A stretch of DNA of 10,085 bases. It comes from Deltaproteobacteria bacterium. GTDB lineage: Bacteria > Desulfobacterota > Desulfarculia > Adiutricales > JAGVGV01. Of this stretch, positions 5,723 through 10,085 are shown in pieces. Position numbers and translations under genes: made by a program. The stretch lies in NCBI GenBank assembly GCA_020056895.1, contig JAGVGV010000132.1:1-10085 (forward strand), in the 5' to 3' direction. The notes below the pieces were generated by a model. The model ran no database searches. It saw only the letters and a program-made list of their open reading frames with translations, and was not told where the DNA came from. Position 1 is the first letter of the stretch. Each line of letters begins with the position of its first letter.

Positions 5723-8700
5723 TCAGTTTCCTCCCTGGATCAGGCGGTCCAGGGTGTCCTTGAAGCGGACCAGTTCCTTGGCCAGGCGGGAGCGGACCTG
5801 TTCCACGGCCTGGAAATCGTTCTTTTCACCCAAACGTTCCAATCCGCGGGCGGCCTCGATGGCGGCCCGGGCCGCGAACTGACCCAACGCCGCGGCCAGC
5901 GATTTGGCGGCCCACTCCAAGCCGGGGCCGTCCCGGTTTTCCACGGCCCGGTTCAGCGCCTCCTCCTTGGCCGGAAGTTCCTGAAAAAACAACCCCGCCA
6001 GGTCCTTCAGCAAGACCCGGTCGCCGTCCACCCGTTCGAGCAGTTCCTGGGGAATCAGGATGGGTGTTTCGGGGTGCGGCGGACAAGCTTCCGGGTTGAA
6101 TCGTGAAAAAACTTCGATCAGTACCCGGTCCAACTGGCCCACTTCGATGGGTTTGGTCAGATAGGCATCCATGCCGGCGGCCAGGCCTTCCTCCCGGTCA
6201 CCCTTTAGCGACATGGCGGTCAGGGCCACCACGGGGATCCGGCCAAGCCCCAAGCGGGTTTCCCGTTCGCGGATGCGGCGGGTGGCTTCCAACCCATCCA
6301 TATCCGGCATGCGAACATCCATGAGCACCAGATCGAAGGATTGCCCGGCCAGGGCTTCGAGGGCCCTCGCGCCGTTCTCCACCACCTGGACCAGAAAACC
6401 CTTTTTTTCAAGCAGCCGTTGGGCCACTTTCCGGTTGACCGGATCGTCTTCGGTCACCAGCACCCGGAGGCCCTTCACCAGGCAGGCCGGAGCATCGGGA
6501 GCAACCGGGAACGGTTCCGGGGTACAGGCCCCTCCGCCAAAAATCGCCCGCCGAACCGCCGCCGCCAGTTCCGGGCCCAGAACCGGTTTGGTCAACCGGT
6601 TGCCGGTGGGCAAGGCATCCATCCCGCCGATGGAGGGCGTTAAATAAAGCGGCGGCCGGCGGGCCACTTGCGGAGAAGCGATCAACCGGTTCAGCCGGGC
6701 GTTTACGTCGGCGCCGGACACATCCAGAATCACCAGATCGAAACAGGCGGCCGAACCCGCCGGGGATTCCAGGAATTCCAGAGCCGACCGGCCGTCCCAG
6801 TCCTCGACCGAGGCCCCGGCCTCGACCAGGATTTCCCGGGTGATGGCCCGCTCTTCCGTATGGTCCTGAACGACCAGGATGGTATGACCCGTCAGAACCG
6901 ATATTTCCTCCGGCCCTTGAACGTTGGACTCCAAATCCCGGGCCAGCGTCAGAGTGAAGAAGAAGGAACTGCCCCGCCCCGCCTGGCTTTCCACCCAGAT
7001 CCGGCCGCCCATGAGTTCCACCAACTGCCCGGCGATGGACAACCCCAAGCCGGTTCCGCCGAATTCCCGGGTGGTGGACCCATCGCCTTGGGTGAAGGGC
7101 GAAAAAATTTCTTTCTGCTTTTCCGGAGGCACGCCGATTCCGGTATCGCGAATTTCGAATAACAACTTTACCCGCTCGGGTTCCAAATACCGGAGCCGAG
7201 CCTGGACGACGATTTCACCCCGGCGGGTGAATTTCACCGCGTTGCCCACCAGATTGGTGAGAATCTGGCGGACCCGGGAGGGGTCCCCCACCAGACCATC
7301 CGGCAACAAGGGATCGATCCGGGCATAAAAACACAGTCCCTTGGTCTGAACGTCCACGGCGAACGACCGAAGCACTTCGGCCACCACGTCCCGAAGCCGA
7401 AACGGCCGGGCTTCCAGTTCGAACCGGCCGGCTTCGATCTTCGAAAGGTCCAGAATCCCGCCCAACAGAGCCAACAGCTCGACGGCTGACTTCCGGGCCG
7501 TGGTCAGATACTCCCTGGCCAGAGGGTCCAGGTCCATCATCAACACCAAGTCCGTCATCCCAAGAATGCCGTTCATGGGCGTGCGGATTTCATGGCTCAT
7601 GTTCGCCAAAAAGGCGCTTTTCGCCCGATTGGCCCCTTCAGCCGCTTCGATGGCTTTCCGCAGTTCCACTTCGGCCCGTTTCCGCTCGCTGATGTCCTCC
7701 TTGATGGCCAAAAAATGAGTAATCCGGCCATCCGGACTCCGGATGGGGGAAATGGTGGCGAATTCCCAATAGAGTTCATCGTTCTTGCGTTTATTTTGAA
7801 GCTCGCCCCGCCACACGCCCCCCTGGCTGATGGTTTCCCAAAGTTGGGCGTACAGTTCGGGCGGCTGCCGTCCGGATTTGAGAATCCTTGGGTTCTGGCC
7901 AAGGGCTTCCTGGAGCGTATATCCGGTGGTTTCCGCGAACCGCTGGTTGGCGTAGATGATCCGGCCGGTGGGATCGGTAATGACCACCGTGGCCGGGCTT
8001 TGATCCACCGCTTGGGACAGACGGCGAAGCTGATCCAGCATGGCCCGGCGGCCCTGGTTCCACCAGATATACAACCCCACCGCGCCGATCAGGACCAGGA
8101 CCACCACGACATTCAGCGCCAGCATTTGAAAAAGGACGGCGGTGTATCCGGTGGAATGCTGGCCTTCGGGGACAAAGACCACGGCTTTCCAGAACAGGCG
8201 GTGGGACCCGGGTTCGGAGACCGAAGGGTCCACCACCCCGGCCACCCCTTCGTAGCCCCATCCAAGGTACCCAAACGGCCGAAATGTATCGAAATAGTAC
8301 GTACCGCGATCGGTCCGGACCCGGCCCGCGTCCGTTGCCTGAACGGTTTTCCAGGCTTCCGGATCCATTTTTGCCAAGGAAAAGTCCCGGCGTTCGGGTA
8401 GAATGGACCCCCATTCCCATTCGGCCTGAGGCCCTACCAGGTATTCGCCCCCTTCCGCGAGCAGGAGCATCTGGCTTCCTTCCGGATGCACCCCCCGGAA
8501 CCGTTCCAAAAGCGGGGCCGCCAGGTAATTGAGCACCACCAGGCCGTTGGGCCGGCCGTCCAGGGTATGAACGGGCATGCCGAAACGGATGGTGGGCCGG
8601 TACGGCCACACGGGCCGGTCACCTTCGATTTTCAAATCCAGGGGCGAAACGTAAACCTGATTCCGTTCCAGCCCCGTAACCTCCTGAAACCAATACCGGC

Positions 8701-9130
8701 TTTTTTTATTTTCCAGAAAAGAATCGGGCACAACCCCCGGCCGGCCGGCGTTGTAGTCCACGCGAACCACTTCCAGGCCCTGGCGGTCCAGATAGCGGAT
8801 CTGGTCGTACACCCCCCGCGACCGGCTGTACGAAAGAAAAACCCGGCTCACTTCGGCCCGAGTGTTCCAATTATCCGATTCCAGGAGACCGCTGATCGTC
8901 ACCTCTTCAACCACAAACCCCAAATCGCCCCGAACCTCGCGGAACGATTCGGAAAACAAATGCCTATGCCGATCCAGGGCCAACCGGCTTTCCCGTTCCA
9001 TGTAATCCTGTTCCGAACGAAACGTTAAATCCCAAAGCATACCGTCGAGCACCGCGACCAACCCAAGGAATACCACCAGCATCAGCGCGGGCAGCTTCCA
9101 TGTATCCGATTTTATATCGTGCACCGGCAT
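5723..9130 (-). CDS. Hybrid sensor histidine kinase: Cache-PAS-HisKA-HATPase-REC-REC-degenerate HPt
   Basis: An inner-membrane sensor kinase of 1135 residues. Transmembrane helices at 13-33 and 334-356 flank an outside domain with a Cache-like pattern (IRYLDRQGLEVVRV, RYWFQE, VYVSPLD, IRFGMPV) that likely binds a small ligand. A PAS/PAC unit follows (about 368-482), then a short coiled coil, HisKA with phosphoacceptor H513 in SHEIRTP, and the ATPase domain with N-box N626/N630, DTGIG (662-666) and GGTGLGL (691-697). Receiver 1 (749-863) keeps D803 and K848, but one acidic-pocket residue is Q755. Receiver 2 (888-1005) is intact: E894, D895, D896, D938, K993. The C-terminal HPt-like helix bundle (about 1028-1130) has K1076 where the phosphoacceptor histidine should be. 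The start at 9130 is preferred over 9193 because GGAGG (9144-9140) precedes it and it avoids a 61-base overlap with the upstream gene. The ligand and final regulator are unknown. Confidence 0.93.
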   Translation of the reverse strand: MPVHDIKSDTWKLPALMLVVFLGLVAVLDGMLWDLTFRSEQDYMERESRLALDRHRHLFSESFREVRGDLGFVVEEVTISGLLESDNWNTRAEVSRVFLSYSRSRGVYDQIRYLDRQGLEVVRVDYNAGRPGVVPDSFLENKKSRYWFQEVTGLERNQVYVSPLDLKIEGDRPVWPYRPTIRFGMPVHTLDGRPNGLVVLNYLAAPLLERFRGVHPEGSQMLLLAEGGEYLVGPQAEWEWGSILPERRDFSLAKMDPEAWKTVQATDAGRVRTDRGTYYFDTFRPFGYLGWGYEGVAGVVDPSVSEPGSHRLFWKAVVFVPEGQHSTGYTAVLFQMLALNVVVVLVLIGAVGLYIWWNQGRRAMLDQLRRLSQAVDQSPATVVITDPTGRIIYANQRFAETTGYTLQEALGQNPRILKSGRQPPELYAQLWETISQGGVWRGELQNKRKNDELYWEFATISPIRSPDGRITHFLAIKEDISERKRAEVELRKAIEAAEGANRAKSAFLANMSHEIRTPMNGILGMTDLVLMMDLDPLAREYLTTARKSAVELLALLGGILDLSKIEAGRFELEARPFRLRDVVAEVLRSFAVDVQTKGLCFYARIDPLLPDGLVGDPSRVRQILTNLVGNAVKFTRRGEIVVQARLRYLEPERVKLLFEIRDTGIGVPPEKQKEIFSPFTQGDGSTTREFGGTGLGLSIAGQLVELMGGRIWVESQAGRGSSFFFTLTLARDLESNVQGPEEISVLTGHTILVVQDHTEERAITREILVEAGASVEDWDGRSALEFLESPAGSAACFDLVILDVSGADVNARLNRLIASPQVARRPPLYLTPSIGGMDALPTGNRLTKPVLGPELAAAVRRAIFGGGACTPEPFPVAPDAPACLVKGLRVLVTEDDPVNRKVAQRLLEKKGFLVQVVENGARALEALAGQSFDLVLMDVRMPDMDGLEATRRIRERETRLGLGRIPVVALTAMSLKGDREEGLAAGMDAYLTKPIEVGQLDRVLIEVFSRFNPEACPPHPETPILIPQELLERVDGDRVLLKDLAGLFFQELPAKEEALNRAVENRDGPGLEWAAKSLAAALGQFAARAAIEAARGLERLGEKNDFQAVEQVRSRLAKELVRFKDTLDRLIQGGN

Positions 9131-9132
9131 GC

Positions 9133-10085
9133 CTAAATGCCTCCGGACCCCGTCCGATCCTTTTTGGCCCGTTCCAACACCCCTTGCAGCCATTCCAGTT
9201 CCCGTTCCAGTTCCGCCAGCGACGAACCGGCATCGTCCCAGACCGCCGTCCGGCCGATCCGTTCCAACCCGTATGCCGCCGCGCGGACCCGGCCCGCCGA
9301 AATGTTGGCCGCCGCCCCTTTCAGCGTATGCGCCGCCGCCGCCAGGCCGGGACCATCCTGGGCGTGAACCGTTCGCCGGATTTCCGCCAGACGGTCCGGG
9401 AACCCCTTGAGGAACATGCCGGCCAATTCGAAAGCCAGATCGCCGTCGCCCCCGATCCGGTCCAGAAATTCCTTGCTATCCCAAATTTCCCGCGTTTCCA
9501 CCGATGGGTCACCACCCCCGCGGGTATGGGCCCGCGCGGGAATCACGCGCTCGATCGCCACGAGTAATTCCTTTATATTCAATGGTTTGGACACATATCC
9601 ATCCATCCCGGCCGCCAGAAAACGCTCCCGGTCCCCCTTCATCGCGTGCGCCGTCAAGGCGATGATCGGCAATCGGGGGCCCTCCAGAGTCTCCCGGGAT
9701 CGGATCCGGCGGGTGGTTTCCAATCCATCCATCCCGGGCATCTGAACATCCATCAATACCAGATCGAACCGATCTCCGGCCAATGCTTCCAGTACCCGGT
9801 GGCCATCGACCGCCACGACCACCCGATGACCCGCCCGCTCCAATAGGCGGACCGCCAAAAGCTGGTTCACGGGATGGTCTTCCGCCAGAAGAACCTTGAG
9901 CGATACCGGCCCCGGTCCCGCTTCGTCACCCGCCAGGGCCGGTTCTCCGGAGGGTGGACCCCAAGACCCCTGAAGGACGGCCCAGAGATCGGTTCGCGCC
10001 AACGGTTTGGTCAACATCCGCGAAAACCCCAACCGCCGCGCCCGTTCCCGGGTTTCACGGCAACCCAAGGGAACGATGGGAATCA
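9133..10085 (-). CDS. C-terminal part of a hybrid kinase or multi-receiver protein: REC end - REC - HPt (5' end outside window)
   Basis: The frame is open to the right edge, so the true start is not seen; the TTG near 10068 is unlikely to be real because a receiver fold is already in progress there. The first visible part (IPIVPLGCRE...GFSRMLTKPL) is the last strand and the conserved lysine region of a receiver domain. A complete receiver follows (LKVLLAEDHPVN ... LMDVQMPGMDG ... ALTAHAMKGD ... YVSKP), with its phosphorylated aspartate encoded at 9748-9750. It ends in an intact HPt domain with AAHTLKGAAANISA; the phosphoacceptor histidine codon is 9328-9330. The order REC-REC-HPt matches the tail of the next gene, so this is probably the end of a second hybrid histidine kinase. 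It is co-transcribed and translationally coupled with the downstream kinase. Confidence 0.9.
   Translation of the reverse strand, partial: IPIVPLGCRETRERARRLGFSRMLTKPLARTDLWAVLQGSWGPPSGEPALAGDEAGPGPVSLKVLLAEDHPVNQLLAVRLLERAGHRVVVAVDGHRVLEALAGDRFDLVLMDVQMPGMDGLETTRRIRSRETLEGPRLPIIALTAHAMKGDRERFLAAGMDGYVSKPLNIKELLVAIERVIPARAHTRGGGDPSVETREIWDSKEFLDRIGGDGDLAFELAGMFLKGFPDRLAEIRRTVHAQDGPGLAAAAHTLKGAAANISAGRVRAAAYGLERIGRTAVWDDAGSSLAELERELEWLQGVLERAKKDRTGSGGI
9140..9144 (-). promoter_or_regulatory. Ribosome binding site that fixes the kinase start
   Basis: GGAGG on the minus strand ends nine bases before the ATG at 9130. It lies inside the last codons of the upstream gene, whose TAG (9135-9133) is only two bases before the ATG. 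This layout indicates translational coupling of the two signalling genes and rules against the longer start at 9193. Confidence 0.75.

Noticed and set aside
9131..9193. The longer kinase start at 9193
   Set aside because: It overlaps the upstream gene by 61 bases, adds a region with no domain, and lacks the GGAGG that precedes the ATG at 9130.

Overview
The window is GC-rich and gene-dense, and every substantial gene looks bacterial. Three things suggest a free-living anaerobic or metabolically versatile Gram-negative of the Desulfobacterota (old Deltaproteobacteria) type: a stand-alone FMN glutamate-synthase-like protein, a cysteine synthase fused to a CysRS-like protein, and a Cache-PAS hybrid histidine kinase with tandem receivers. 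This is inference from family style, not a taxonomic assignment.

Layout. At the left edge (1-53, minus) lies what looks like the first codons of a leftward gene. A divergent region follows. It contains a plausible promoter (324-353) and then a leader (361-453) of two hairpins, each carrying the same six-base loop AAGGGC. The second hairpin overlaps the 5' arm of an intrinsic terminator. This is the architecture of an ANTAR-protein antitermination target, and it sits directly in front of a 527-residue glutamate-synthase-like flavoprotein (483-2066, plus) that has its own terminator at 2171-2199. Next is a small AbrB-like putative regulator (2356-2676, plus) with a 10-bp direct repeat upstream and a weak terminator downstream. 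The stretch 2707-3258 carries no gene I can support.

The right two thirds is transcribed leftward. From the right edge: the 3' part of a hybrid kinase or multi-receiver protein ending REC-HPt (9133-10085, partial); a second, complete hybrid histidine kinase of 1135 residues (5723-9130), with its ribosome binding site inside the end of the first gene; and a 772-residue cysteine synthase/CysRS-like fusion (3259-5577).

How the parts fit. The two signalling genes are an operon whose REC-HPt tails are paralogous. The upstream protein keeps the HPt histidine. The downstream kinase has lysine at that position, so phosphorelay output may pass through the upstream protein's HPt. The fusion protein has a well-preserved PLP cysteine synthase half, while its CysRS half has lost the HIGH motif and one zinc ligand, so ordinary Cys-tRNA synthesis is doubtful. 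The strongest candidates for something undescribed are the nitrogen-gene antitermination leader and the degenerate fused CysRS.
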